From: Lysobacter sp.
GTDB lineage: Bacteria > Pseudomonadota > Gammaproteobacteria > Xanthomonadales > Xanthomonadaceae
Length of the DNA: 64,000 bases
Direction of reading: 5' to 3'
Assembly (NCBI GenBank): GCA_011526085.1
Contig: WYBC01000037.1
Span: 1-64,000 of the forward strand
Position numbers and translations under genes: made by a program
In this document: positions 7,251-16,123 of the stretch, in pieces
Numbering within the stretch: the first letter of the stretch is position 1
Layout: every line of letters starts with the position of its first letter
The notes under the pieces: generated by a model
What the model was told of the DNA's origin: nothing
Seen by the model: the letters and a program-made list of their open reading frames with translations, nothing else
Databases searched by the model: none

Positions 7251-9371
7251 ATGCCTGCCGCGCCGCCACGTCGCACACCGCAGCTCGATCCGGCCGCACA
7301 GCCGCTGACCGCGCTCAGCGGCGTCGGCGCCGCGGTCGCCGAGAAACTGGCCGCGCGCGGGCTGCTGACGCTGCAGGACCTGTGGTTCCACCTCCCGCGT
7401 CAGTACGAGGATCGCACCTCGCTCACGCCCATCCGGAAACTGCAGCCGGGCCTGCCGGCGCAGATCGAGGGTACGGTGGAAGCGGTCGAGCGCGGCTTCC
7501 GCTACCGGCCGATGCTGCGCGTCGCGATCGGCGACGATTCGTACGCGACGCTCGTGTTGCGGTTCTTCCATTTCCGTTCGCAGCAGGTGGCGCAGTTCGC
7601 GCCGGGTACGCGGGTCCGCGTGTACGGCACGCCGCGGCCCGGACAACACGGGCTGGAAATCGTGCATCCGAGCTATCGCATCCTCGGCGGTGCGGGCGAG
7701 GTCGAACTCAGCGACCGTCTCGATCCGGTGTATCCGGCGATCGAGGGCATCGGCCCCGCGGTATTGCGCAAACTCATCGATCAGGCGCTGCAGCGGCTGC
7801 CGGACGAGCGCGCGATGGAACTGCTGCCGGCCGATCTCCTCGCGCACGAAGCGCTGTGCGCCGGCCTGCCGTCGCTGCGCGAAGCGCTGCTGACGCTGCA
7901 TCGCCCGCCGCAGGGCAGCGACGTGCAGGCGCTGCTGGCCGGTACGCATCCGGCGCAGCGCCGGCTGGCGCTGGAAGAACTGCTGGCGCATCACCTCACC
8001 CTGCGCAACCAGCGGATCGCCATGCAGGCGCACAGCGCGCCGCCGCTGCGGGCGGTGCGGCGCGCGAGCGCGCTGCGCAAGTCGTTGCCGTTCGCGCTGA
8101 CCCGCGCGCAGGAACGCGTGTTCGCCGAGATCCGCGACGACCTCGCAAAGCCGGTGCCGATGCTGCGGCTGGTGCAGGGCGACGTCGGCAGCGGCAAGAC
8201 CGTGGTTGCGGCGATGGCTGCGCTGCTGGCGGTGGAAGAGGGCCGGCAGGCCGCGCTGATGGCGCCGACCGAACTGCTGGCGGAGCAGCATCTGGCCAAC
8301 CTGCGCGGTTGGCTCGAACCGCTGGGCGTGCGCGTGGTCTGGCTGGCGGGCAAGGTCACCGGCAAGGCCCGCGAGGCGGTGCTCGCCGAGATCGCGGGCG
8401 GTGCGGCGCAGGTGGTGGTCGGCACGCACGCGCTGATGCAGGAAGGCGTGGTCTTCCGCGATCTCGCATTGGCCATCGTCGACGAACAGCATCGCTTCGG
8501 CGTGCATCAGCGCCTCGCGCTGCGCGACAAGGGCAGCGCAGGCACGCAGGTGCCGCATCAGCTGGTGATGACGGCGACGCCGATTCCGCGCACCCTGGCG
8601 ATGGCCGCGTATGCGGATCTCGATGTTTCCGCGATCGACGAACTGCCGCCCGGGCGCACGCCGGTGCAGACCGTGGTGTTGAGCGCGGAGCGTCGCCCGG
8701 AGCTGATCGAACGCATCCGCGCCGCGTGCGCGGAGGGCCGGCAGGCGTATTGGGTCTGCACATTGATCGACGACAGCGACGAAGTCGTGGCCCAGGCCGC
8801 GCAGAGCACCTACGATGCATTGACGCAGCAACTTCCGGCGCTGCGGATCGCGCTCGTGCACGGGCGGCTGAAGGCCGCCGAGAAACAGAAGACGATGGCG
8901 GCGTTCAAGGCCGGCGAGCTGCAGTTGCTGGTCGCGACGACCGTGATCGAGGTCGGCGTGGACGTGCCGAACGCCTCGCTGATGATCATCGAAAACGCCG
9001 AGCGGCTCGGTCTCGCGCAGTTGCATCAGTTGCGTGGCCGGGTCGGGCGCGGCAGCGCGGCCTCCAGCTGCGTGCTGCTGTACCAGTCGCCGCTGTCGCA
9101 GATGGCGCGGCAGCGGCTGGCGACGATGCGCGAAACCAACGACGGTTTCGTCATCGCCGAAAAGGATCTCGAACTGCGCGGCCCGGGCGAACTGCTCGGC
9201 ACCCGCCAGACCGGCCTCGCGGCGTTCCGCATCGCCGATCTCGGTCGCGATGCGGCCCTGCTGCCGACCGTGCAGCGTATCGGTGACGCGCTGCTGAAGA
9301 CTTCGCCGGAACTCGCCGAGCGCATCACCGGACGCTGGGTGGGCGGCGCTGCGCGTTACGCCAGCGCCTGA
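7251..9371 (+). CDS. recG: ATP-dependent DNA helicase RecG
   Basis: This 706-residue branch-migration helicase remodels stalled forks and Holliday junctions. The N-terminal wedge/OB domain (roughly residues 25-230) begins after LTALSGVGAAVAEKL. The helicase domain has Walker A GDVGSGKT at about residue 310, motif II DEQHRFG (the DEQH variant typical of RecG rather than DEAH), motif III VMTATPIPRTL and the C-terminal motif QLRGRVGRG. The segment ELRGPGELLGTRQTG near the C-terminus is a RecG hallmark. Length is within the family range (680-710). It ends 18 bp before the convergent repressor gene. Confidence 0.97.
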   Translation: MPAAPPRRTPQLDPAAQPLTALSGVGAAVAEKLAARGLLTLQDLWFHLPRQYEDRTSLTPIRKLQPGLPAQIEGTVEAVERGFRYRPMLRVAIGDDSYATLVLRFFHFRSQQVAQFAPGTRVRVYGTPRPGQHGLEIVHPSYRILGGAGEVELSDRLDPVYPAIEGIGPAVLRKLIDQALQRLPDERAMELLPADLLAHEALCAGLPSLREALLTLHRPPQGSDVQALLAGTHPAQRRLALEELLAHHLTLRNQRIAMQAHSAPPLRAVRRASALRKSLPFALTRAQERVFAEIRDDLAKPVPMLRLVQGDVGSGKTVVAAMAALLAVEEGRQAALMAPTELLAEQHLANLRGWLEPLGVRVVWLAGKVTGKAREAVLAEIAGGAAQVVVGTHALMQEGVVFRDLALAIVDEQHRFGVHQRLALRDKGSAGTQVPHQLVMTATPIPRTLAMAAYADLDVSAIDELPPGRTPVQTVVLSAERRPELIERIRAACAEGRQAYWVCTLIDDSDEVVAQAAQSTYDALTQQLPALRIALVHGRLKAAEKQKTMAAFKAGELQLLVATTVIEVGVDVPNASLMIIENAERLGLAQLHQLRGRVGRGSAASSCVLLYQSPLSQMARQRLATMRETNDGFVIAEKDLELRGPGELLGTRQTGLAAFRIADLGRDAALLPTVQRIGDALLKTSPELAERITGRWVGGAARYASA

Positions 9372-9388
9372 GCGCGCTGCTGAGGGCG

Positions 9389-9742
9389 TCAGCAGGCCGC
9401 GTCGTCGCCCTCGACCGGGCAGTAGATGTCGTGCAGGGTTTCGATCAACCGGTGGACCGGTCCTTCCGCCACCGAGTAATAGACGTTCTGCGATTCGCGC
9501 CGGGTCTGCACCCAGCCACCTTCGCGCAATACGGCCAGATGCTGCGACAGCGCCGACTGGCTCAGTTCGACCTCGGCATTGATTTCGCCCACGGTACGTT
9601 CGCCGTCGATCAGCAGGCACATCACCCGCAGCCGTTGCGGGTTGGACAAGGCCTTCAGCAGGTCCGCGGCCTGTTCGGCCTGCGCCTGCATCGTCGCGCC
9701 GAGCGCAGGCGAGGAAGGCTTCCGGCGGGATGCGGCGGCCAT
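9389..9742 (-). CDS. bigR: ArsR-family persulfide-responsive repressor (BigR/SqrR type)
   Basis: This 117-residue winged-helix repressor has an ArsR/SmtB helix-turn-helix around LSQSALSQHLAVLREGGWV (residues 60-78). Two cysteines, C42 in VMCLLIDGE and C108 in DIYCPVE, fall where BigR of Xylella and SqrR of Rhodobacter carry the pair that is oxidised by sulfane sulfur to release DNA. The metal-site residues of arsenic sensors are not apparent, and a third Cys is the C-terminal residue. It starts 2 bp after the stop of the upstream rhodanese gene, so both are one transcript running from the palindrome at 10173-10198. The expected role is autorepression and repression of the divergent sqr operon, relieved by sulfide. 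Family knowledge and motif placement support this; DNA binding is inferred. Confidence 0.85.
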   Translation of the reverse strand: MAAASRRKPSSPALGATMQAQAEQAADLLKALSNPQRLRVMCLLIDGERTVGEINAEVELSQSALSQHLAVLREGGWVQTRRESQNVYYSVAEGPVHRLIETLHDIYCPVEGDDAAC

Positions 9743-9744
9743 GC

Positions 9745-10134
9745 TCAGGACCTCTCTTCGGAGCCGCCGCTCTCGACCCAGCGCAGCCAGCCGCCGGCCA
9801 GCGACAGCGGCCGGTCGAATCCGAGGCGTTTCAGCGCCTCGGCGGCGAGCGCGGAACGGCCGCCGGTGCGGCAGTAGAGGATCACCGGTTCGCGCCGGTG
9901 CGACAGGTTCGGGTCGGTCCTGAAATTCACCGCCGGGTGCGCGTCGACCTGGAATTCCAGCATGCCGCGCGGAATGTTCACCGCCCCGGGCAGATGGCCC
10001 TCGGCGAACTCGGCCGGCTCGCGGACATCGATGACCGGCGTGCCGGCGGTCTGCAGCACGTGCAGCCGTGCGGGGTCGATTTCCTCGATGACGGCACGGG
10101 CCTGAGCGACGAGGTCCTGGGCGGTGTAGGTCAT
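9745..10134 (-). CDS. Rhodanese-like sulfurtransferase
   Basis: A single-domain rhodanese of 129 residues. The catalytic loop CRTGGRSA has C88, which would carry a persulfide between donor and acceptor. The upstream motifs VIDVREPAEFAEGHLPGAVNIP are classic for the fold. The ATG at 10132-10134 is preferred because GGAGA lies about 7 bases upstream. An in-frame ATG at 10168-10170 would add 12 residues, but would leave almost no leader beyond the operator. The gene is first in a two-gene operon with bigR and divergent from sqr, so it is likely induced by sulfide and may move sulfane sulfur from SQR-made glutathione persulfide. Confidence 0.9.
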   Translation of the reverse strand: MTYTAQDLVAQARAVIEEIDPARLHVLQTAGTPVIDVREPAEFAEGHLPGAVNIPRGMLEFQVDAHPAVNFRTDPNLSHRREPVILYCRTGGRSALAAEALKRLGFDRPLSLAGGWLRWVESGGSEERS

Positions 10135-10172
10135 GAACGGGTCTCCGGTGCGAGGTTGACAGCCTAGCAAAG

Positions 10173-10198
10173 TCTAATTAAGATATTTCTAAATTAGA
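10173..10198. promoter_or_regulatory. Probable BigR/SqrR operator (AT-rich 26-bp palindrome)
   Basis: Half-sites TCTAATT (10173-10179) and AATTAGA (10192-10198) are exact complements, and 11 of the 13 base pairs across the whole 26-bp dyad match. The element lies in an AT-rich island of about 50 bp in otherwise GC-rich DNA, between the divergent rhodanese-bigR and sqr genes, where AATAAT-like -10 boxes for sqr also occur (10210-10215). Position and AT-rich dyad symmetry fit the BigR box described in Xylella and Agrobacterium. The binding protein is inferred from the neighbouring gene. Confidence 0.72.
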
Positions 10199-10248
10199 TT
10201 TATATCAAATAATATTCGGCGAGTCGACCGAACACCCTGGGAGGGGCC

Positions 10249-11520
10249 ATGAGCAATATCGTCGTGATCGGAGCGGGTCTCAGCGGCATGAGCGCGGCTT
10301 ACGAACTGCGTGAGATCCTCGGCAAGGGGCATCGGATCACCGTCGTCGGTGACGGCGAGCGGTTCAGCTTCACGCCCTCGAATCCCTGGGTGGCGGTGGG
10401 CTGGCGCAAGCCGGACGAGATCACCCTGCAGGCCGGTGACTTCCTTTCGAAAAAGGGCATCGACTTCCGCGCCGACGGTGCGGCGAAGATCGATGCCGAG
10501 GGCCATCGGATCGTGACCGGCGACGCCACCTCGCTCGAATACGATTACCTGTTGATCTGCACCGGGCCGAAGCTCGCGTTCGACGAAGTGCCCGGCAGCG
10601 GCCCGGACGGCGGTCATACCCAATCGGTGTGCACCACGCCCCACGCGCAACACGCCTGGGAAGCCTACGAGGCGTTCCTGGCGCATCCGGGCCCGGTCGT
10701 GGTCGGTGCGATGGCCGGCGCGAGCTGCTTCGGCCCGGCCTACGAATTCGCGATGATCCTCGATGCCGATCTGCGCAAGCGGAAACTGCGCGACAAGGTG
10801 CCGATGACCTTCGTCACGAGCGAACCCTATATCGGCCACATGGGCCTGGGCGGAGTCGGCGATTCCAAGGGCATGATGGAATCCGAGCTGCGCCAGCGCC
10901 ACATCAAGTGGATCACGAACGCCAGGGTGAAAGAGGTGCGCGAAGGCGAGATGCATGTCGTCGAGCACGACGACAAGGCGCAGCCGGTCAGGGAACACGT
11001 GCTGCCGTTCGCGTATTCGATGATGCTGCCGGCGTTCAAGGGCGTCGATGCGGTCGCGGCGGTCGAAGGCCTGTGCAATCCGCGCGGTTTCGTGATCGTC
11101 GACAAGCACCAGCGCAGCCCGAAATTCCCGCGGATCTTCGCCGCCGGCGTCTGCGTGGCGATTCCGCCGGTCGAGGCCACGCCCATTCCGACCGGCGCGC
11201 CGAAGACCGGTTTCATGATCGAGTCGATGGTCACCACCATCGTCCGCAACATCGCAGCCGACATGAAGGGCGAACCCGCGACCTTCGAAGGCACCTGGAA
11301 CGCGGTCTGCCTCGCCGACATGGGCGACACCGGCGCCGCATTCGTGGCGCTGCCGCAGATTCCGCCGCGCAACGTCACCTGGACCAAGATCGGCAAGTGG
11401 GTCCACGTGGCCAAGATCGCGTTCGAAAAATACTTCCTCTACAAGATGCGCAACGGTACCAGCGAGCCGATCTACGAAAAGTACGTGCTCAGCGCGCTGG
11501 GCATCGAGCGCCTGAAATGA
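10249..11520 (+). CDS. sqr: Sulfide:quinone oxidoreductase
   Basis: A 423-residue membrane-associated flavoprotein that oxidises hydrogen sulfide at a cysteine disulfide/persulfide and passes electrons via FAD to quinone. The FAD motif VVIGAGLSGMSAA lies at residues 5-17. The three redox cysteines are C128 (SVCTTPHA), C160 (GASCFGPAYE) and C354 (AVCLADMGD); the first two occupy the numbers reported for the Acidithiobacillus ferrooxidans enzyme and the third is close to it. The C-terminus (KIAFEKYFLYKMRNG) is the amphipathic membrane-binding part. GGGAGG lies 7 bases before the ATG. It heads an operon running at least through the OsmC-like gene and probably to trxC, under the palindrome at 10173-10198. 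Confidence 0.94.
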   Translation: MSNIVVIGAGLSGMSAAYELREILGKGHRITVVGDGERFSFTPSNPWVAVGWRKPDEITLQAGDFLSKKGIDFRADGAAKIDAEGHRIVTGDATSLEYDYLLICTGPKLAFDEVPGSGPDGGHTQSVCTTPHAQHAWEAYEAFLAHPGPVVVGAMAGASCFGPAYEFAMILDADLRKRKLRDKVPMTFVTSEPYIGHMGLGGVGDSKGMMESELRQRHIKWITNARVKEVREGEMHVVEHDDKAQPVREHVLPFAYSMMLPAFKGVDAVAAVEGLCNPRGFVIVDKHQRSPKFPRIFAAGVCVAIPPVEATPIPTGAPKTGFMIESMVTTIVRNIAADMKGEPATFEGTWNAVCLADMGDTGAAFVALPQIPPRNVTWTKIGKWVHVAKIAFEKYFLYKMRNGTSEPIYEKYVLSALGIERLK

Positions 11521-11548
11521 CAGTTCCCCAACGATCCGGAGCCCTTTC

Positions 11549-11752
11549 ATGAATCTCGACCGTGCCGTGATGGCCTTCGCTGGCGTGATGATCTTCGTCA
11601 GCCTGGCCCTGACCCATTTCGTGTCGCCCTGGTTCTGGCTGTTCACCGCCCTCATCGGCGCGAACCTGCTGGTGGCCAGCCTCACCGGCTTCTGCCCGGC
11701 GGCGATCCTCTTCCGCAAACTCGGCGTGGCCAGCGGGTGCGCATTCAAATGA
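11549..11752 (+). CDS. Small DUF2892 (YgaP-like) inner membrane protein
   Basis: This 67-residue protein has two hydrophobic helices, about residues 8-26 and 29-48, and the signature FCPAAILFRKLGV with a second Cys close to the end. It matches the DUF2892 family, which forms the membrane anchor of YgaP rhodanese and is common next to sulfur and oxidative stress genes. Its function is unknown. A role anchoring or presenting sulfane sulfur at the membrane beside SQR is only an inference from context. It follows sqr by 28 bp and its stop codon overlaps the start of the adaptor gene (ATGA), so it is translationally coupled. Confidence 0.85.
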   Translation: MNLDRAVMAFAGVMIFVSLALTHFVSPWFWLFTALIGANLLVASLTGFCPAAILFRKLGVASGCAFK

Positions 11753-12837
11753 ACGGAATCCTGCGATTCGTCGGCTTCGCGCCGGTCTTCGCCCTGATCG
11801 CCACGATGGCCGGATGCGGCAGCGATCCGGCTGAACGCGTTGCGGCGCCGTTGCCGAAGCTCGACACGTTCGTCGTCGCCGCGGACACCGCGACCGGCGG
11901 TCGCGCCTGGGACGGTACGGTCGAGGCGGTACGCGAGGCCGTGCTCTCGGCGCAGACCGCGGGCCGCGTGACCGCGGTCGATGCGGACGTGAACGACCGC
12001 GTCGCCGCGGGACAGATCCTGCTGCGTCTGACCGTGGTCGAGCAGCAGGCCGGCGTCGATGCGGCACGTGCGCAACTGCGCGCGGCCGAAGCTTCGGCGG
12101 TGGAGGCGGAGCGCCAATTCCAGCGCTTCTCCGCGCTCGCGAAGGACAACTACGTGTCGCGCGCGCAGCTCGACCAGACCCGATCGGCGCGCGATGCCGC
12201 CAACGCGGCGCGCGATGCCGCCCGCGCACAGTTGTCGTCCGCGGGCCAGAACGCCGATTACACGACGGTCCGCGCGCCGTACGCCGGCATCGTGTCCGCG
12301 CGTCGGGTCGAGCCGGGCGAAACCGTGAATCCCGGGCAGCCGTTGCTGACGGTCTACGCACCCGACGATCTGCGCATCGAAGTGCGCGTGCCGCAGTCGG
12401 CCGCCGAATCCATCCGCGCCCAGCCCGGTGCCCGCGTGCTCTTCGACGATGGCATCGCCGTGGATGCGCGCGAAGTGGTCGTGTATCCCGCCGCCGATCC
12501 GGCCAGCCACAGCGTTCCAGTGCGCGTGCTGCTGCCGCGCATGGCCGGAGCAATCGCACCGGGGACCACGGCGAAGGTCGTGTTCCCGATCGGCGGCGAT
12601 GCGCGCGCGTTGCGGGTGCCTACGGCATCGGTGCTGCGCCGCGGTGAACTGACCGCGGTCTACGTGGTGAAGGATGGCCGCGTGCTGCTGCGCCAATTGC
12701 GTCTGGGCGCGTCCGAAGGCGGCACGGTCGAAGTCCTGGCCGGCCTGCGTGCGGGCGATGTCGTGGCGCGCGATCCGGAGGCGGCGGTGCAGGCCATCGC
12801 GCTGCAGCGCGATGCCGTGGGAGCCGGACATGGCTGA
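11749..12837 (+). CDS. RND efflux periplasmic adaptor lipoprotein (HlyD/AcrA family)
   Basis: A 362-residue membrane fusion protein with a lipoprotein signal (hydrophobic stretch then MAGC, acylated Cys about residue 23). The biotinyl-lipoyl halves are visible as AGRVTAVDADVNDRVAAGQIL and APYAGIVSARRVEPGETVNPGQ, flanking a coiled-coil hairpin (about 95-165). The beta-barrel and membrane-proximal domains follow (PTASVLRRGELTAVYVV). It bridges the inner-membrane pump encoded next to an outer-membrane channel, which is not encoded here. The start at 11749 is chosen because it overlaps the previous stop; an earlier in-frame ATG at 11737 would lie inside the DUF2892 gene. Confidence 0.92.
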   Translation: MNGILRFVGFAPVFALIATMAGCGSDPAERVAAPLPKLDTFVVAADTATGGRAWDGTVEAVREAVLSAQTAGRVTAVDADVNDRVAAGQILLRLTVVEQQAGVDAARAQLRAAEASAVEAERQFQRFSALAKDNYVSRAQLDQTRSARDAANAARDAARAQLSSAGQNADYTTVRAPYAGIVSARRVEPGETVNPGQPLLTVYAPDDLRIEVRVPQSAAESIRAQPGARVLFDDGIAVDAREVVVYPAADPASHSVPVRVLLPRMAGAIAPGTTAKVVFPIGGDARALRVPTASVLRRGELTAVYVVKDGRVLLRQLRLGASEGGTVEVLAGLRAGDVVARDPEAAVQAIALQRDAVGAGHG

Positions 12838-15800
12838 TCCGAATGCGACCGCCGCTGGGCCGCGACCCGAGGTGCGGCAGCCCCCGCGGCTCGGTTTCTC
12901 CGGCCGCATCGCCAGGGCATTCCAGGCGAATCCATTGACGCCGATCCTGGCGTTGATGGGGCTGATGCTCGGCCTCGTCGCCGTGCTGATCACGCCGCGC
13001 GAGGAAGAGCCGCAGATCGACGTGACCATGGCGAACGTGTTCGTGCCGTTCCCCGGCGCATCGTCGCGCGATGTCGAACAACTGGTCAGTTATCCGCTTG
13101 AGCAGAAATTGTCCGAAATCGAGGGTGTGAAACACGTCTATTCGATCAGCCGTCCGGGCATGGCGGTGCTGACGGTCGAATACACCGTCGGCGTCGAGCG
13201 CCAGCCGGCGATCGTGCGTCTCTACAACCAGGTGTTCTCCAATGCCGACTGGATGCCATCGGGCGTCGGTATCGGCCAGCCGCTGATCAAGCCCAAGGGC
13301 ATCGACGACGTGCCGGTGATGGCGTTGACGCTCTGGTCAGACGATGCGGACACCGGCGTCGAAGAACTCTCGGCGGTGGCGCGCACGCTGGAAACAGAAC
13401 TCAAGCGGGTGCCCGGGACCCGTGATGTCTACACCATCGGCGCGCCTGACCGCGTGGTCGCGGTGACCCTGGAGCCCGCCCGCCTCGCCGCGTTCGGGCT
13501 CAGCGTCGGCGAAGTCGCGCAGTCGCTGCAGGCGGCGAACGTGGTGCGTCATGTCGGCGAACGCGTCGGCCCGGATGGTGCCGGCCAGGACCATGCCGTG
13601 CCGGTCACCGCCGGTCGTTTCCTGGCAGATCGCGATGATGTCGCGCAACTGGTGCTGGGCATGCAGGACGGCAAACCGGTGACGCTGACGGATGTCGCCG
13701 ACGTGCGCGCCGGGATCGACGTCCCGTCGACCTACGTCTGGCACGGTGCGCCCGCGGGACAACCGGGGCCGAAGGCCGGCACCGCAGCCGCGCTGACGAT
13801 CGCCATCGCCAAGAAGCCGGGCAGCAACGCCGCCGACATCACCTCGGCGATCGCGGAACGGGTCGAAGTCCTGCGCGGCGAGCTGATCCCGGATGCGGTC
13901 CACGTCGATATCGTGCGCGATTACGGCCAGACCGCCACCGACAAGGCGCAGAAGCTCATCCAGAAACTGTTCTTCGCGACGATGTCGGTGGTGCTGCTGG
14001 TGTTGTTCGCGCTCGGCAAGCGCGAAGCGCTGGTGGTCGGCGCCGCGGTCGTGCTCACGCTCGCGCTGACGTTGTTCGCCTCCTGGGCGATGGGCTTCAC
14101 GCTCAACCGGGTCTCGCTGTTCGCGCTGATCTTCTCGATCGGCATCCTCGTCGACGATGCCATCGTCGTGGTCGAGAACATCCACCGGCACATGGCCCGC
14201 GGCGGCAGGACGCTGATCGAAGCGATTCCGCCGGCGGTCGACGAAGTCGGCGGCCCGACGATCCTGGCGACCTTCACCGTGATCGCCGCGCTGCTGCCGA
14301 TGGCCTTCGTCAGCGGTCTGATGGGGCCGTACATGCGGCCGATCCCGATCAATGCCTCCGCGGGCATGGTGCTGTCGCTGGCGGTGGCGCTGGTGGTGAC
14401 GCCGTGGCTGTCGCTGAAGCTGCTGAAGCCGCACGTCGCGCATCACGAAGCAAACATCGGCGCGGGTGCCGGCGCGGGCGAATCGCGCCTGCATCGGATG
14501 TTCTCGTGGGCGATGACGCCGTTCCTCGCCGGCGAGCGCGGGCCGCGGCGCCGGCGCTGGCTGTTCGGCGGGATGGCGGTTCTGGTGTTGTTGGCGGCGA
14601 GCCTCGCGGTGTTCCAGCTCGTGGTGCTGAAGATGCTGCCGTTCGACAACAAGTCGGAGATCCAGGTGGTCGTCGACATGCCGGAAGGCAGCACGCTCGA
14701 AACCACCAATGCGCTGCTCGTCGAACTGGCGGCGACCGCATCGACGTTCCCGGAAGTCTCAAGTTTCCAAGGGTATGCCGGCACCTCCGCGCCGATCAAC
14801 TTCAATGGGCTGGTGCGCCAGTACTTCCTGCGCAGCGGCGCCAACGTCGCCGATCTGCAGGTGAACCTGGTCGACAAGCATCATCGCGACCGCAAGAGTC
14901 ACGACATCGCCCGCGCGATGCGACCGGAGCTCGATGCCATCGGCCGTCGCTATGGCGCATCGGTGAAAGTGGTGGAGGTGCCGCCGGGCCCGCCGGTGCT
15001 GGCGCCGCTGGTCGCCGAGATCTATGGCCCGGATGACGCCGTCAGCCGCAAGGTCGCGCAGGCGCTGGCGGCGCGTTTCCGCGATACGGACGGCATCGTC
15101 GACATCGACACCACGGTGGAGAAGGCCGCGCCGCGCGAAGTGCTGGTGGTCGATCGCGAACGGGCGACCCGGCTCGGGGTGGATCAATCGACCATCGCGA
15201 ACACGCTGGCGGCCGCGGTCGGTGGTTACGACGCCACGTACGTGCAGGACGGCATCTCGCGTCGTCCGCGCCCGGTGCGCCTGCGCGTGCCGGTGTCCGA
15301 ACAGGCGAGCCTCGAACGCCTGCTGCAACTGTCGGTGAAGGGCGGGCAGGGACAGGCCGTGCCGCTGTCCGAAGTGACCCGGACCGTGGGTGCGGCGTGG
15401 GACGGCGCGATCCATCACAAGGATCTGCTGCCGGTGGTCTACGTGATGGGCGACGAGGCCGGAGAACTCGACAGCCCGCTGTACGGCATGTTCGATGTCG
15501 TCGGCCAGGTTTCCGACAACACCGTCGGCGAGCGGACGCTGTCGCAGTTCTTCGTCCGCCAGCCGGACAGCACCGCCGGTTACGCGATCAAATGGGACGG
15601 CGAGTGGCAGATCACCTACGAGACCTTCCGCGACATGGGCATCGCCTACGCCGCCGGACTGGTGCTGATCTATCTCCTGATCGTCGCGCAGTTCCGCAGC
15701 TATCTGGTGCCGCTGGTGATCATGGCGCCGATCCCGATGACCGTGATCGGCGTGATGCCGGGGCACGCGTTGCTGGGGGCGCAGTTCACGGCCACATCGA

Positions 15801-16123
15801 TGATCGGCATGATCGCGCTGGCCGGCATCATCGTGCGCAATTCCATCCTGCTGGTGGATTTCATCAATCAGGCGGTGGGCGAGGGCAGGACGCCGGCCGA
15901 AGCGGTGATCGAGGCCTGCGCGGTCCGCGCACAGCCGATCGTGCTGACCGCGGCGGCGGCGATGCTGGGCGCGTTCTTCATCCTCGACGACCCGATCTTC
16001 AACGGTCTCGCGGTCTCGCTGATCTTCGGCATTTTCGTCAGCACCGTGCTCACGCTGATCGTCATTCCGCTACTCTATTTCGTGCTGCTGGAGCGCAACG
16101 CCGCGAAGGAGAAAACCACATGA
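12830..16123 (+). CDS. RND-family efflux permease
   Basis: This 1097-residue inner-membrane proton-driven transporter has the usual layout of two repeats, each with one N-terminal helix, a large periplasmic loop and a helix bundle. Features seen include VFVPFPGASSRDVEQLVSYP early in the porter domain, the helix-4 segment ILVDDAIVVVENIHRH with the paired Asp residues used for proton relay, and the second-half IALAGIIVRNSILLVDFINQ. It belongs to the AcrB/HAE-like superfamily; substrate cannot be read from sequence. Its ATG lies 8 bp inside the end of the adaptor gene, and its stop overlaps the OsmC-like ATG. Placement in a BigR-SQR operon suggests export of a sulfur-stress related compound, but this is an inference. 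Confidence 0.93.
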   Translation: MADPNATAAGPRPEVRQPPRLGFSGRIARAFQANPLTPILALMGLMLGLVAVLITPREEEPQIDVTMANVFVPFPGASSRDVEQLVSYPLEQKLSEIEGVKHVYSISRPGMAVLTVEYTVGVERQPAIVRLYNQVFSNADWMPSGVGIGQPLIKPKGIDDVPVMALTLWSDDADTGVEELSAVARTLETELKRVPGTRDVYTIGAPDRVVAVTLEPARLAAFGLSVGEVAQSLQAANVVRHVGERVGPDGAGQDHAVPVTAGRFLADRDDVAQLVLGMQDGKPVTLTDVADVRAGIDVPSTYVWHGAPAGQPGPKAGTAAALTIAIAKKPGSNAADITSAIAERVEVLRGELIPDAVHVDIVRDYGQTATDKAQKLIQKLFFATMSVVLLVLFALGKREALVVGAAVVLTLALTLFASWAMGFTLNRVSLFALIFSIGILVDDAIVVVENIHRHMARGGRTLIEAIPPAVDEVGGPTILATFTVIAALLPMAFVSGLMGPYMRPIPINASAGMVLSLAVALVVTPWLSLKLLKPHVAHHEANIGAGAGAGESRLHRMFSWAMTPFLAGERGPRRRRWLFGGMAVLVLLAASLAVFQLVVLKMLPFDNKSEIQVVVDMPEGSTLETTNALLVELAATASTFPEVSSFQGYAGTSAPINFNGLVRQYFLRSGANVADLQVNLVDKHHRDRKSHDIARAMRPELDAIGRRYGASVKVVEVPPGPPVLAPLVAEIYGPDDAVSRKVAQALAARFRDTDGIVDIDTTVEKAAPREVLVVDRERATRLGVDQSTIANTLAAAVGGYDATYVQDGISRRPRPVRLRVPVSEQASLERLLQLSVKGGQGQAVPLSEVTRTVGAAWDGAIHHKDLLPVVYVMGDEAGELDSPLYGMFDVVGQVSDNTVGERTLSQFFVRQPDSTAGYAIKWDGEWQITYETFRDMGIAYAAGLVLIYLLIVAQFRSYLVPLVIMAPIPMTVIGVMPGHALLGAQFTATSMIGMIALAGIIVRNSILLVDFINQAVGEGRTPAEAVIEACAVRAQPIVLTAAAAMLGAFFILDDPIFNGLAVSLIFGIFVSTVLTLIVIPLLYFVLLERNAAKEKTT

